A stretch of DNA of 64,000 nt from Fagopyrum homotropicum. Its lineage: Eukaryota; Streptophyta; Magnoliopsida; Caryophyllales; Polygonaceae. Within the stretch, counting starts at the first letter, position 1; every line of letters begins with the position of its first letter. The notes beneath the pieces were generated by a model, which was given only the letters and a program-made list of their open reading frames with translations, made no database searches and was not told where the DNA came from. The DNA is taken from positions 120,909,235-120,973,234 of the forward strand of contig BSWB01000004.1 of the NCBI GenBank assembly GCA_033239125.1, read 5' to 3'. This document shows positions 1 to 10,334 of the stretch, piece after piece. The position numbers and the translations under genes are program-made.

Positions 1-873
1 TCAATAAACTTCAAACCAATCTCAAAGTCACAATCAAGAACAAATATCGTCACTCGATTTGGAATAAAACAAACAAACACAATCTTAGATAAGAAGGAAG
101 AACGGGATGTCAATCCGTCTTCTAAATCAAACCTAAGCAAGAAGCGAAATCTTCTTGCAAATAATCTTCAAAATCTTCGATCTTCCTTCAATCCGGAAAT
201 CGCCAATAGCAATGCGCCAAAATCTCTCAACAAAATCTCCGCCAAATGCGAAATTAGGGCAAAAGCAAGGTGTAAGCGAAGGTCTAAGCAGCGGTGACGG
301 AATCTCTCTTCGTCCGTCCTTTTATAGTGTAAGATAAAATATCGGCCCGGCCCAATTGCGTAGGAGATCGTGGCTTAAAGTATGGCGAAAAAGATCGCCA
401 AGATCACGGTCGTGGAAGGGTTCCACGGCCGTAATTTAGAGCGTGGAAATCAACACGGTTTGAACCATCTTCTCCACGGCCGTAGAAGTTGCTGGAATGA
501 ACCACGCTTCCTTAGCCATGGTTCCACGGCCGTGGAACTGAATGTGGAAAGTGGTACGGCCGTAATTTAGTGCGTGGTTTAGGGCAAGAACGTGATTCTT
601 CCCTAGCCTCGTGCATTTCTCAAGTTGGCACTCTCTTAGCTCCTATGAATGTCCTCAATCCATGAACATTGCTCAATAACTCCATCCTTACTCGATTCCG
701 CTTGGAAATAGCTCTCAATTACCTATAATCAACATAAAGCTTGTGTAGATCTCTATATCGACATTATAGATAAACTAGCTCACAAATGCATCAATGCTCA
801 ATCAATGACTATCAATATGAATCAAATACACTTAGAAAACGAGCCTAAAATATCACAATATTTCATGCTAACA
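1..873 (-). mobile_element. Athila LTR, 5' portion, cut by window edge
   Basis: On the minus strand the LTR begins TGTTAGCATG at 873, directly after the polypurine-like run at 874-886. It matches the 5' LTR of element 1 (13904 leftward) with only scattered substitutions. It includes the first LTR palindrome cluster at about 400-575, with a perfect 16-bp palindrome at 522-537. This may be the true 3' LTR of element 1; its far end lies outside the window. Confidence 0.85.
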
Positions 874-1407
874 AATAACCCCATACTTGCCACTTGCTTG
901 TCCCTAAGCAAGGTCTCTCAAAAGCTTTAGAACAAGAGTTAGGATGAAATATGTGTACCTTCTCAAAGCAATACTTCTTTTTGGATGAATGTGCCTTCTA
1001 AATAATAGATCATTCTCAAATCTTGCTTCAATCGTTTACAAGACTTTCATACACTTAATCAAAGAGTAAAGAGCAAAGAAAACTCATGAATCAATCAAAC
1101 TTCCACACAAGCATCATAACCCTTAAACATTATCAAAATCAATCATAAGAACTTCAATTTAGATCACCAAGTCAAATAACATTCTCTTGATCTTAAGGAC
1201 TTTCAAAAAAAAAGGTCTAGAATGTGGAAAGGGAAGGAAACTTTAAGGAATGTGGTGCATGAATCCGGGAAAGTGGACAACTACTCTTTCTTCTTCTCTT
1301 GCGGTTTCCGCAACACTTTCAACTTAGAGCTTCGCTCTCTTCCTTTCATTTTTCGACTTTACTTTTGGAGTTATGGATAGAGGTGCACAAAAACCGAAGC
1401 CTAGGAG
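874..1407 (-). other. Athila 3' non-coding region with polypurine tract
   Basis: Read on the minus strand, this is the last part of the element's 3' untranslated region, ending in the purine run AAGTATGGGGTTATT immediately before the LTR start. It is the inverted twin of 2667-3200 and has no coding potential. The short reading frames inside it are not supported. Confidence 0.75.
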
Positions 1408-1839
1408 TTTGGCACGTTTCCGGATCAGCCGGATGCGGCCCCCGATGTGCCTAGACGTTCTCCACGTCCAGCCCGAGCTTCAGGTTCGTCTTCTCGCCGC
1501 GCCAGCGTGAGTGAGAGACCCACTTGAGCAGAGACACCTCCTGCATGGTATGGAGCTCCACCTCCATGGGCTACACAGACACCATCTGCACCAGCACCAG
1601 CACCAGCACCGTCCGACGCTCTAGAGTGGTACAACCAGGCTCCGGGATGGTATGAGCAGATGCCGGATTGGGCTACTGGTCTTTCGGAGAGAGTAGGAGC
1701 ATTGGAGATTCGAGCCGATGCTAGAGATGGACGCTTGGACGACCTCGATCACATGATGAGAGATGTCTAACGCCAGCAGTTTGGGCGGTTTTATGATCCT
1801 AGCTTCTCTCCATTCCCGCCTCCACCAGCGCCGCAGTGA
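1408..1839 (+). pseudogene. C-terminal tail of Athila ORF3, inverted
   Basis: A reading frame runs from the breakpoint at 1408 (TTT GGC ACG) to TGA at 1837, broken by TGA at 1525 and TAA at 1768. The product would be an Arg/Ser-rich stretch, then a Pro/Ala-rich stretch, then a short heptad-like helix (LSERVGALEIRADARD) and a Pro-rich end. ORF3 of element 1, on the opposite strand, breaks off at the same TTTGG (4354-4350), so this piece probably continues that ORF and was inverted away from it. Both stops fit C-to-T decay of CGA and CAA codons. Confidence 0.7.
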
Positions 1840-3200
1840 TGATTCGCATGACCGATAGCTTTAGCCGCTCCACCGCCACTTTGTGAGTTTCTTTTTCTTT
1901 TCTTTCTTTTCTTTCTTTTATTTGAACATTAGGGACAATGTTTGTTCCAAGTATGGGATGGGGTGTGACTAAAAGTTTTAATAACTCTTACTCACTTTGA
2001 TTGCTTCTATCGAGACTATCATTGCATGTTCATCATATTGTTGCATGTTTCATTATTGCATTGCATGAAAAAGAGTTTGAAAAACCCATAAAAATTGAAA
2101 AATTTTGAAAAAATTTGTGCTTCTAAGGAATTGAGATGATTTCTATGATAATCGCTACTTGTGAATTGAGTTTGATGACAATTGCATGCTTAAACGAATA
2201 GTGAATTGAAAGGAATTCGAATGAGTTGATTATACCTCTTTTGCAAGTTTCATAATGTGATGAATGTTACCTAAATCATGTTGAGGAATTGAAGTTGAAA
2301 TCGCACTATAAGTTCTTATGCTTCTTGTTGAGATGATTAAGGCAATTCGATTTTTCTTTCTTCTTTCTTTGATCATTTAGCCCCTCATTGAGATATTGAC
2401 CTCCTTTACCTATCCGGGAATTTGGAGGAGTTGATTGAAAAAGGCATGTATGATGTGGGAGGGCCATGAAAGCAATACTTTGCATTCAAAGGAATAGAAA
2501 GAAATTATAGGGTTGGGGAAGTCAATCATGATGATGAGTAACTCGGCACCATTCACATAGCCGGGTGTTTGTGTCTTGCCAAAGTCGGATTGAGCGATAT
2601 TCCTAGCGGATTATGGTATGTGCGCTAAGGGTTTGAGGCATCTCATAAAAATTGAGAAACGCCAATCTCCTAGGCTTCGGTTTTTGTGCACCTCTATGCA
2701 TAACTCAAAAAGTAAAGTCGAAAAATGAAAGGAAGAGAGCGAAGCTCTAAGTTGAAAGTGTTGCGGAAACCGCAAGAGACGAAGAAAGAGTAGTTGTCCA
2801 CTTTCCCGGATTCATGCACCACATTCCTTAAAGTTTCCTTCTCTTTCCACATTCTAGACCTTTTTCTTTGAAAGTCCTTAAGATCAAGAGAATGTTATAT
2901 GACTTGGTGATCTAAATTGAAGTTCTTATGATTGATTTTGATAATGTTTAAGGGTTATGATGCTTGTGTGGAAGTTTGATTGATTCATGAGTTTTCTTTG
3001 CTCTTTACTCTTTGATTAAGTGTATGAAAGTCTTGTAAACGATTGAAGCAAGATTTGAGAATGATCTATTATTTAGAACGCACATTCATCCAAAAAGAAG
3101 TATTGCTTTGAGAAGGTACACATATTTCATCCTAACTCTTGTTCTAAAGTTTTTGAGAGACCTTGCTTAGGGACAAGCAAGTGACAAGTATGGGGTTATT
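1840..3200 (+). other. Athila 3' non-coding module between two purine tracts
   Basis: No gene is present. A purine-rich run at about 1949-1965 and the true polypurine tract at 3186-3200 lie about 1.24 kb apart. Element 2 has the same arrangement (about 24833 and 26091). The segment 2541-2700 is closely matched by 25434-25590 of element 2, although the two elements' LTRs are very different. From 2667 onward this is the right arm of the inverted repeat. Confidence 0.7.
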
Positions 3201-4073
3201 TGTTAGCATGAAATATTGTGATATTTTAGGCTCGTTTTCTAAGTGTATTTGATTCATATTGATATTCATTGATTGAGCATTGATGCATTTGTGAGCTAGT
3301 TTATCTATAATGTCGATATAGAGATCTACACAAGCTTTATGTTGATTATAGGTAATTGAGAGCTATTTCTGAGCGGAATCGAGTAAGGATGGAGTTATTG
3401 AGCAATGTTCATGGATTGAGGACATTCATAGGAGCTAAGGGAGTGCCAACTTGAGGAATGCACGAGGCTAGGGAAGAATCACGTTCTTGCCCTAAACCAC
3501 GCTCTAAAATACGGCCGTACCACTTTCCACGTTCAGTTCCATTGCCGTGGAACCATAGCTAAGGAAGCGTGGTTCATTCCAGCAACTTCTACGGCCATGG
3601 AGAAGATGGTTCAAACCGTGTTGATTTCCACGCTCTAAATTACGGCCGTGGAACCCTTCCACGACCGTGATCTTGGCGATCTTTTTCACCATACTTTAAG
3701 CCACGATCTCCTACACAATTGGGCCGGGCCGATATTTTATCTTACACTATAAAAGGACGGACGAAGAGAGATTCCGTCACCGCTGCTTAGACCTTCGCTT
3801 ACACCTTGCTTTTTCCCTAATTTCGCATTTGGCGGAGATTTTGTTGAGAGATTTTGGCGCATTGCTATTGGCGATTTCCGGATTGACGGAAGATCGAAGA
3901 TTTTGAAGATTGTTTGCAAGAAGATTTCGCTTCTTGCTTAGGTTTGATTTAGAAGACGGATTGACATCCCGTTCTTCCTTCTTATCTAAGATTGTGTTTG
4001 TTTGTTTTATTCCGAATCGAGTGACGATATTTGTTCTTGATTGTGACTTTGAGATTGGTTTGAAGTTTATTGA
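2667..4073. repeat. Right arm of the large inverted repeat
   Basis: This is the reverse complement of 1-1407 and covers the last 534 bp of the element's 3' non-coding region and the first ~870 bp of the LTR. The two arms could fold into a long hairpin. Its inner boundary reads ATTGGC where the left arm joins TTTGGC, so microhomology is present at this junction too. Confidence 0.9.
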
Positions 4074-4354
4074 AAGTTTTCGGAAGTTTTCATCTTTCAA
4101 TCTTTTAATTCTTGAATTTGATATCAATATTACTGTTGTTGGCTAAAAACCCTTAACAATTCTAAGGTGAAGGGTTGATAGTTGTGGCTTAGATGATGAT
4201 AGATCGATCGTAAACAGATTGGACCCTGAGAGTTAGAGAGAATCGCCGACGAACCTTAATCCACGGTCTGTTCTTGAGCTTCCACGGCCGTGGAACTCAA
4301 GAACTAGCCGTAATTCTGTGTTAAGTTACGAACTTGGTTTTACTTCAATCCAAA
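3201..4354 (+). mobile_element. Truncated Athila LTR in inverted orientation
   Basis: It starts TGTTAGCATG after the polypurine tract and follows the element 1 LTR for 1154 bp, then stops at the microhomology CCAAA (4350-4354) where ORF3 of element 1 begins on the other strand. It contains both LTR palindrome clusters: about 3510-3670, and the compound palindrome at 4261-4311 whose core TTCCACGGCCGTGGAA is at 4280-4295. Confidence 0.88.
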
Positions 4355-5341
4355 GTACTCCGGTATCCACTCAATACCCCTACCCGTCCTGCTCTCCCAA
4401 GGCATGGCCGCATAAGGCGGACCTCTATGTGTGGAGAAGATGAGACCTCTAGTCATGAAGGCATGAAGTCCTAAGGGTACGGCTGGTATGCGGGTACATG
4501 CAGAAAAATCAACTCCCAAGCTCCTAGCAAGGTGGGTAACTATCCCACCGTATCCAATGTTGCCCTTCCTCTTGTTCTTAAGCTTGCTCATAGTAGCAGC
4601 TAAGAGGGTGGCACAGTCAGCTCGGCGCCCATACAGCATAGAATATTACAGAAAGAGCTCATCCGTCTTGATCTTTTGGGGCGTCTCCGTCCTAGGGAAG
4701 AGACACTCCAAAAGAACACGGTGAGCAATCTTCAAGGCTAAGTGATACATCAACTTTGCCTTGGTGTCAGCAGGTTGCCAGCGGTCCTCGCTGGCGTAAA
4801 TCATAGCAACCGCCTCCCAAAAGTCTTTGGCGTAAACGCCACTAGGAAAACGACCATTGAAGGTCTCATGGAACCCAAAGAAGGTTCCGAACTCACGGAT
4901 GGTAAAATCATAGTTTCTTTCCATAAGACGGAAAGAAACGGTCCTATCCACATGGCTGTGCTCGAAAGACGTCACAACCTCCCTCGTAATCTCCTCATAG
5001 GCGTCTTCTCGGATAGCCGAGAAGACAACTAGCCCGGCTCTATCCAAGAGCCAAGTAAGGTCATCTATGATGTTAAGAGGAGCTAGATCCTCTAACAATA
5101 GGTACCTAGGTCCAATCACAGGCCTCTCATGGATCCTCTCGAGTGCATTGAGGTGATCCGCATGAATGGTCGGTACTCTAGGGCTAGGAGGTGAGGGTGA
5201 TGAAGGTGATGATGGAGGTGAGGGGGAAGAAGGTGGTGGTGCCCTAGAGGATGAAGAAGAAGAGGGATTACCCTTCCTCTTCTTGTTTTGGTCATTCTTC
5301 TTCTCCTTGATTCTCCCAGAAACTCTCCTCACAAAGTCCAT
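4347..5341 (-). pseudogene. Athila ORF3 (third ORF), N-terminal ~330 codons
   Basis: The ATG at 5341 opens a frame with a basic N-terminus (RRVSGRIKEKKNDQNKKRKG), a Ser/Pro low-complexity linker (about residues 25-55), then the conserved globular part with VRTVSFRLMERNYDF-type and IREFGTFFGF-type blocks and CLFPRTETPQK. A TAA at 4646-4648 interrupts the frame, which then continues without a shift to the breakpoint at 4350. Related ORFs lie at 60076-60698 and 63570-64000. The sequence resembles the Athila ORF-1 / putative plant transposon protein families. Its function is not established; it occupies the env position but no convincing signal peptide or membrane span is visible. The C-terminal part lies inverted at 1408-1839. 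Confidence 0.75.
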
Positions 5342-6112
5342 CGCTGTTCAAAATTACGGTCTGTTCTTGGTAATTCCACGGCCGTAGAACTGACAACAAC
5401 CGTGGTTCGTCTGGTTTTTTCGCAAATCTCAACAAACAACACTCAAACTCAGCAATCAGGCAGCCCTAGTCTAATTCCTTCCAATTTCAATCAGTTCTTC
5501 CTAAAATTTCTAACAAAAACGAACCAAATCGACAAAGATCAAGAAGAGTGGAAAAAACCTAGGTTTCAGATTTTAAAATCCGAATTGTGCGTTCCTTGGT
5601 GATTTGCCGCTCGATTCGTCACTTGGATCTCGTTGGTGGTTGAATTTGCTTCAATTTGGAAAGAAGAATCTTTGAAAACGATTAACGAACGAAGATTGGG
5701 GAGGAAGGGCGTGGAATCGGCATTTTGGGTCGTGGAATTGGGTATTGGTGGAGTGTTTTTGTGAAGAAAGTGGTTTATATCGTGCCAGGCAAAATTTTGA
5801 AAATCACGGTCTATCGGGGGGTTCCACGGCCGTGGAAATGTACGGAACCGTGGTTTTGGTGATTTTTCAAAGGCTTTTGGAAATTACGAGCACTGTAGCT
5901 GTCACGATCGTGGTTTAGGCCGTGGAACTCTTTGTAATGCTCCAAAGTTCAAGTTTCGTCACTTTTCTTCAAAATAACTCTTCCTTTTTCTTTTCTCATC
6001 GTTCCTACATCCAAAAACACGAACATACCGGAAGAAATCGAGGCAAAATAGAGTGAAAAACGTCTAAACTAAGCTAAACTATGAATCGAAAATAAAAACA
6101 AAAATGCAATAC
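5342..6112 (-). other. pol-ORF3 spacer and ORF3 leader with palindrome clusters
   Basis: No gene is present. On the minus strand this lies between the post-pol hairpin and the ORF3 ATG. It carries a perfect palindrome TTCCACGGCCGTGGAA at 5822-5837 with half-sites to about 5930. A second cluster at about 5355-5410 has CCACGGCCGTAG and, after an AAGAACA spacer, a half-site ending about 12 nt before the ATG at 5341. The same cluster order is seen before ORF3 at 59460-60075 and 62900-63569. Confidence 0.65.
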
Positions 6113-6130
6113 CTTGGGTTGCCTCCCAAG
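6113..6130 (-). promoter_or_regulatory. Conserved RNA hairpin after pol
   Basis: A perfect 6-bp stem (CTTGGG / CCCAAG) closes a 6-nt loop (AGGCAA on the sense strand). It lies about 42 nt past the pol stop and just after a conserved GACCTTAAA...AGCGCTT block. Element 2 has the same loop length with a different but still paired stem (24446-24463), which is evidence for selection on structure. Role unknown; it could act in splicing, reinitiation for ORF3, or RNA handling. Confidence 0.6.
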
Positions 6131-6171
6131 AAGCGCTTTGTTTAAGGTCCGTAGCTAGACCAATCTCGCAC

Positions 6172-7756
6172 TTATTCGAGTGCGGTAGGCGCGAACTCTT
6201 CAGCTTGGAGTTCCGGCGTATACTTCTTGAGTCGTTGACCGTTCACCTTAAAGCTTCTGCCCGCTTCACCCCATACTTCAACTGCACCATGGGGGAAAAT
6301 ACGCTTAATTAGAAAAGGTCCGGTCCAACGAGATTTGAGCTTACCTGGGAAGAGACGAAGCCTTGAATTGAAGAGGAGAACTTGATCTCCTTCTTTGAAG
6401 TCCTTTGGAATGATATACTTATCATGCCAACGCTTTGCTCTCTCCTTATAGATCTTGGCGTTTTCATAGGCGTTCAAGCGGAGTTCTTCCAGCTCAATAA
6501 GGTCTAGGAGACGCTTCTCTCCCGCTTCCTTCATGCTAAAATTCAACCACTTAATAGCCCAAAATGCCTTATGCTCCAGTTCCACCGGTAAGTGACAAGA
6601 CTTCCCATACACAAGGTTGTATGGTGTGGTTCCAATGGGAGTCTTGTACGCAGTCCGGTAAGCCCACAATGCATCGTCAAGTTTCAAGGACCAATCCTTA
6701 CTAGTCCTTGAAACCGTCTTCTCTAGGATTCCTTTGATCTCCCTATTTGAGATCTCAACTTGTCCACTAGTTTGTGGATGATAAGGGGTAGCGATCTTGT
6801 GAGTAACCCCATACATAGCTAAAAGAGCTTCAAAGCGCTGGGCAATGAAGTGAGAACCTCCATCACTAATGATAGTCCTTGGCGTCCCAAATCGCGGGAA
6901 GATGGTCTTGTTAAAGAACTTAACCACCACCATGGCATCATTGGTGGGAGAGGCAATTGCTTCCACCCATCTAGAAACGTAATCTACCGCCAATAGTATG
7001 TATTGGTTTCCACAAGAGGATGGGAACGGTCCCATAAAGTCTACTCCCCAAACATCGAAAATCTCCACCTCTTGGATGTTGTTGAGGGGCATCTCATTCC
7101 TCCTAGAGATATTACCAGTTCTTTGACAAGCATCGCAGCAAGAAACAAAGGATTGCACATCTCTAAATAAAGTAGGCCAAAAGAATCCGGATTGCAATAC
7201 CTTTGCGCTAGTCTTGTTCGAACTAGCGTGTCCTCCACAAGGTAGTGAATGACAATGGCGGATGACACTTTGCATCTCATCTTCCGGCACACATCGCCGA
7301 ATGATGCCATCCGGACCTCTCTTGAAGAGGAGAGGTTCATTCCAAAAATATTCCCGGACATCCTTAAAGAACTTCTTTCTTTGTGCGTAGGATAATCCGG
7401 GTGGTATCTCCTGGCAAACCAAATAGTTAACAAAATCAGCAAACCATGGTTCGTTACCTTTGGAGATCACATCGATGCACTCCTCAATAATGTGTAGGTG
7501 TTCGTCCGGGAAGGATTCATCTATAGGTAGTTGGTCATCCTCTAGATGTGTTAGGCGACTCAAATGATCCGCAACAGAATTTTCTGAACCTTTCTTGTCG
7601 CGGATCTCTAGATCGAATTCTTGTAGGAGAAGAATCCATCTAATTAGCCTTGGCTTCGCATCTTTCTTCGCAAGGAGGTACCGGATCGCAGCATGATCCG
7701 TGTAGACAATCACCTTTGCACCTACAAGATAAGAGCGAAACTTGTCAATAGCGTAA
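6172..7756 (-). pseudogene. Element 1 pol, RNase H end and integrase
   Basis: This is the downstream part of pol, one base out of frame with the upstream part; the open frame starts about 7756. It contains the end of RNase H (YTDHAAIRYLL), then integrase: an HHCC zinc-binding region (HCHSLPCGGHASS ... CCDACQRTGN), the catalytic core with VWGVDFMGPF (first Asp), IISDGGSHF (second Asp) and the Glu in SGQVEISNREIKG, and a C-terminal region with LFNSRLRLFPGKLKSRWTGPF. It ends at the stop at 6172. The integrase itself looks intact; only the frameshift disconnects it. Confidence 0.9.
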
Positions 7757-10334
7757 CAATGGCTAAAAACTCTTTTTCGGTAGTGGCGTAATTGAGCTGC
7801 GCTTCATCTAGCGTCTTGCTAGCATAGTATATGGCATGGGTTCGCCCTTCCTTCCGTTGTCCAAGAACAGCTCCTATAGCTACGTCACTAGCATCGCACA
7901 TAACCTCAAAGGGAAGAGTCCAATCCGGAGGTTGGATAATAGGTGCTGAAATTAGAGCTTGCCGAATGGTGTTAAACGCATCCAAACATTCCTGCAAAAA
8001 CTCAAAAACCGCATCCTTCATCAATAGATTAGTGAGAGATTTTGATATTTTAGAAAAGTCTTTAATAAAGCGTCTATAGAATCCGGCATGTCCTAGAAAA
8101 CTTCTTATCCCTTTCACCGAAGTTGGGGGAGGAAGCTTTTCTATGGTCTCTATCTTAGCCTTATCTACTTCTATCCCTCTATTGGAGATTAAGTGACCTA
8201 ATACAATTCCTTCCTTAACCATAAATTGACACTTTTCCCAATTAAAAACTAGGTTAGTGTCTTCACACCTTTGTAAGACAAGAGAAAGGTTAGAAAGGCA
8301 ATCGTTAAAAGAGGAACCGTATACGGAGAAATCATCCATGAAGACCTCCATGGTTTCCTCTATGTATTCGGAGAAGATGGCCATCATGCACCTTTGAAAG
8401 GTGGTTGGGGCGTTGCAAAGCCCGAATGGCATTCTCCTATAAGCGAACGTACCCCATGGGCACGTGAATGTGGTCTTCTCTTGATCGTCCGGGTGTATCG
8501 GAATCTGAAAGAAGCCACTATAACCGTCAAGATAGCAAAAGTGCGAATGTTGTGCTAACCTTTCAAGCATTTGATCGATGAAGGGTAGTGGGAAGTGATC
8601 CTTCCTCATCGCGTTGTTAAGCTTGCGGTAGTCAATGCACATCCGCCATCCCGTTACGGTTTGGGTAGGAATGAGTTCGTTGTTCTTGTTGGTGATGACC
8701 GTCATTCCTCCCTTATTCGGAACTACTTGAACCGGACTCACCCACTTACTATCGGAGATAGGATAGATGATACCTGCATCAAGAAGTTTAAGAATTTCCT
8801 TCTTGACAACCTCCTTCATGGTCGGATTCAACCGCCTTTGAGGTTGTCTTGAAGTCCTAAAGTCTTCCTCCATTAATATCTTATGCATGCATAGGGAGGG
8901 TTTGATTCCTACCAAGTCTTCTATAGTATAACCTAAAGCTTTCCTATGTTTCCTAAGGACAACCATAAGTTTACTATGTTCATCTATGGTTAGATCGGAA
9001 CTAACAATAACTGGATAAGTAGAGTTAGGTCCTAGAAAATTATACCTTAGATGTGTAGGAAGTTGCTTTAGTTCCATTGCTTTCGGAGCTTCCAATGGTT
9101 CTTGAGGAGCATCCGATGCCTCCTTAGAAGTGTCTAAGGGTGTAGAGGGTGTGGGAGAAGAATCGAAAGAAGTTGAAGAAGTGGCACGACCATCTCCTTC
9201 CACGGCCAAAATTACGGTTTCATTACACCCTCCACGGCCGTGGTTTAGGGCGTGGAAAGTGGTTACGGTTGCTCTGCCTCCTCCACGGCCGTGTAACCCT
9301 CTGGAGTGAGCCATGCTTTGGGTGGTGAGATCCACGGCCGTGGAATATAGTGTGTGGCCGTGGATTCTCACGTTTTCTGCCTCGTCGTGGAGCTTCTCAA
9401 ATTCCACTTCACCTGCCTCTTCTTGTGCTTCTAAGGCTTCTATTGCCTCATTGCACTCCTCTTCTTCCCCTACATTCGTTAGACTCATTGTAATAACCTT
9501 TTGCAAAGGATCCTTGAAGAGAATAACACTTACCTTCTCTCTAGACAACCCTTCTTCATCTTGGATATTGAATATATCCTCATCAAAGATTGACTCCTTC
9601 ACTAGAGTGGAAAGAACAAACTCTACCTTCTCTTCTCCTATGTCAAAGGCGAGTCTAGCATTCTTGCAATCGACTATGCAGCCGGAAGTTGCAAGAAACG
9701 GTCTTCCGAGTATGATCGGGACCGGACTATCTGCAGGAATGTCAAGCACAACAAAATCAATGGGAACAAAGAATTTACCTAGCTTGACTGGGACGTCTTC
9801 TACAATACCGACGGGCCGAGTGATAGATCGATCCGCCATGTACAACGTCATCTTTACCGGTTTAGGGTCGCCTAAACCGATCTTCCTACATAATGCAAGT
9901 GGTATGATGCTCACACTTGCTCCTAAGTCACATAATGCATCATATGTGACATCTCCCACTCCTATGAGAATGCAAAACGACCCCGGATCCTTTAGCTTGG
10001 GGGGCATTTTCGCCTTCATGGTCTTGATGAGATCCGAAGAATCCGAACTCATCTTAACCTCTCCAAAATCCTCTAGCTTCCTCTTGTTGGAGAGGAGCTC
10101 CTTTAAGAACTTGCCATAAGCCGGCATACCTACAATAGCATCAATAAAGGGTATATTAATATGCAGCTTGCTCATGAGTTCTATAAACTTACCAAACTGT
10201 TTATCTAGGCGCGCTCTCGCTCTAGATTGAGGGAATGGTAGGGGAGGTTTGTACGCCGGAGGAGGAACGTAGACATCTTCCTTCTCCTTCCCCTTCTCTT
10301 TGTCCTTCTCAACGGGGACTTCAACAAACTTGGG
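7722..10334 (-). pseudogene. Element 1 pol: protease, RT, RNase H
   Basis: Same frame as gag, separated from it by one TAG (10335-10337). Order: a Pro-rich linker and the SKLHINIPF block; aspartic protease with CDLGASVSIIPLALC; a variable linker that encodes the palindromes (DNA 9200-9360); RT with LDGYSGFFQIPIHP, RRMPFGLCNAPTTF and the catalytic FMDDFSVYG; and RNase H with MCDASDVAIGAVLG and TTEKEF. A single-base loss near 7757 shifts the frame, giving a false end at 7722. The RT fingers and palm look otherwise intact. Confidence 0.92.
9199..9362. promoter_or_regulatory. Palindrome cluster inside the protease-RT linker
   Basis: Perfect CCACGGCCGTGG occurs at 9232-9243 and 9332-9343, with several one- or two-mismatch copies and half-sites (9200-9206, 9250-9256, 9281-9293, 9354-9362). 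The cluster is translated as HGRG-rich peptide in the variable linker between protease and RT. Element 2 has its own cluster at the corresponding place (21228-21366). Position is conserved while the protein sequence around it is not. Confidence 0.65.

Larger units (their letters stand above)
1..1407. repeat. Left arm of a large inverted repeat
   Basis: This arm is the near-identical reverse complement of 2667-4073: base 1407 pairs with 2667 and base 1 with 4073, with no net indel. It begins outside the window. It contains the start of an Athila LTR (873 down to 1) and the 3' non-coding region that precedes that LTR (1407 down to 874). The spacer between the arms is 1259 bp. The inner end sits at a TTTGG microhomology shared with the other breakpoint at 4350-4354. 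Confidence 0.9.

Noticed and set aside
4346..5341. Athila ORF3 as an envelope glycoprotein
   Set aside because: No signal peptide, membrane span or glycosylation-rich ectodomain is evident; the conserved blocks resemble plant transposon protein families instead.
9199..9362. CRISPR-like array of short repeats
   Set aside because: The sequence is plant DNA, spacing is irregular, the repeats are palindromes inside a coding frame and there are no cas genes.
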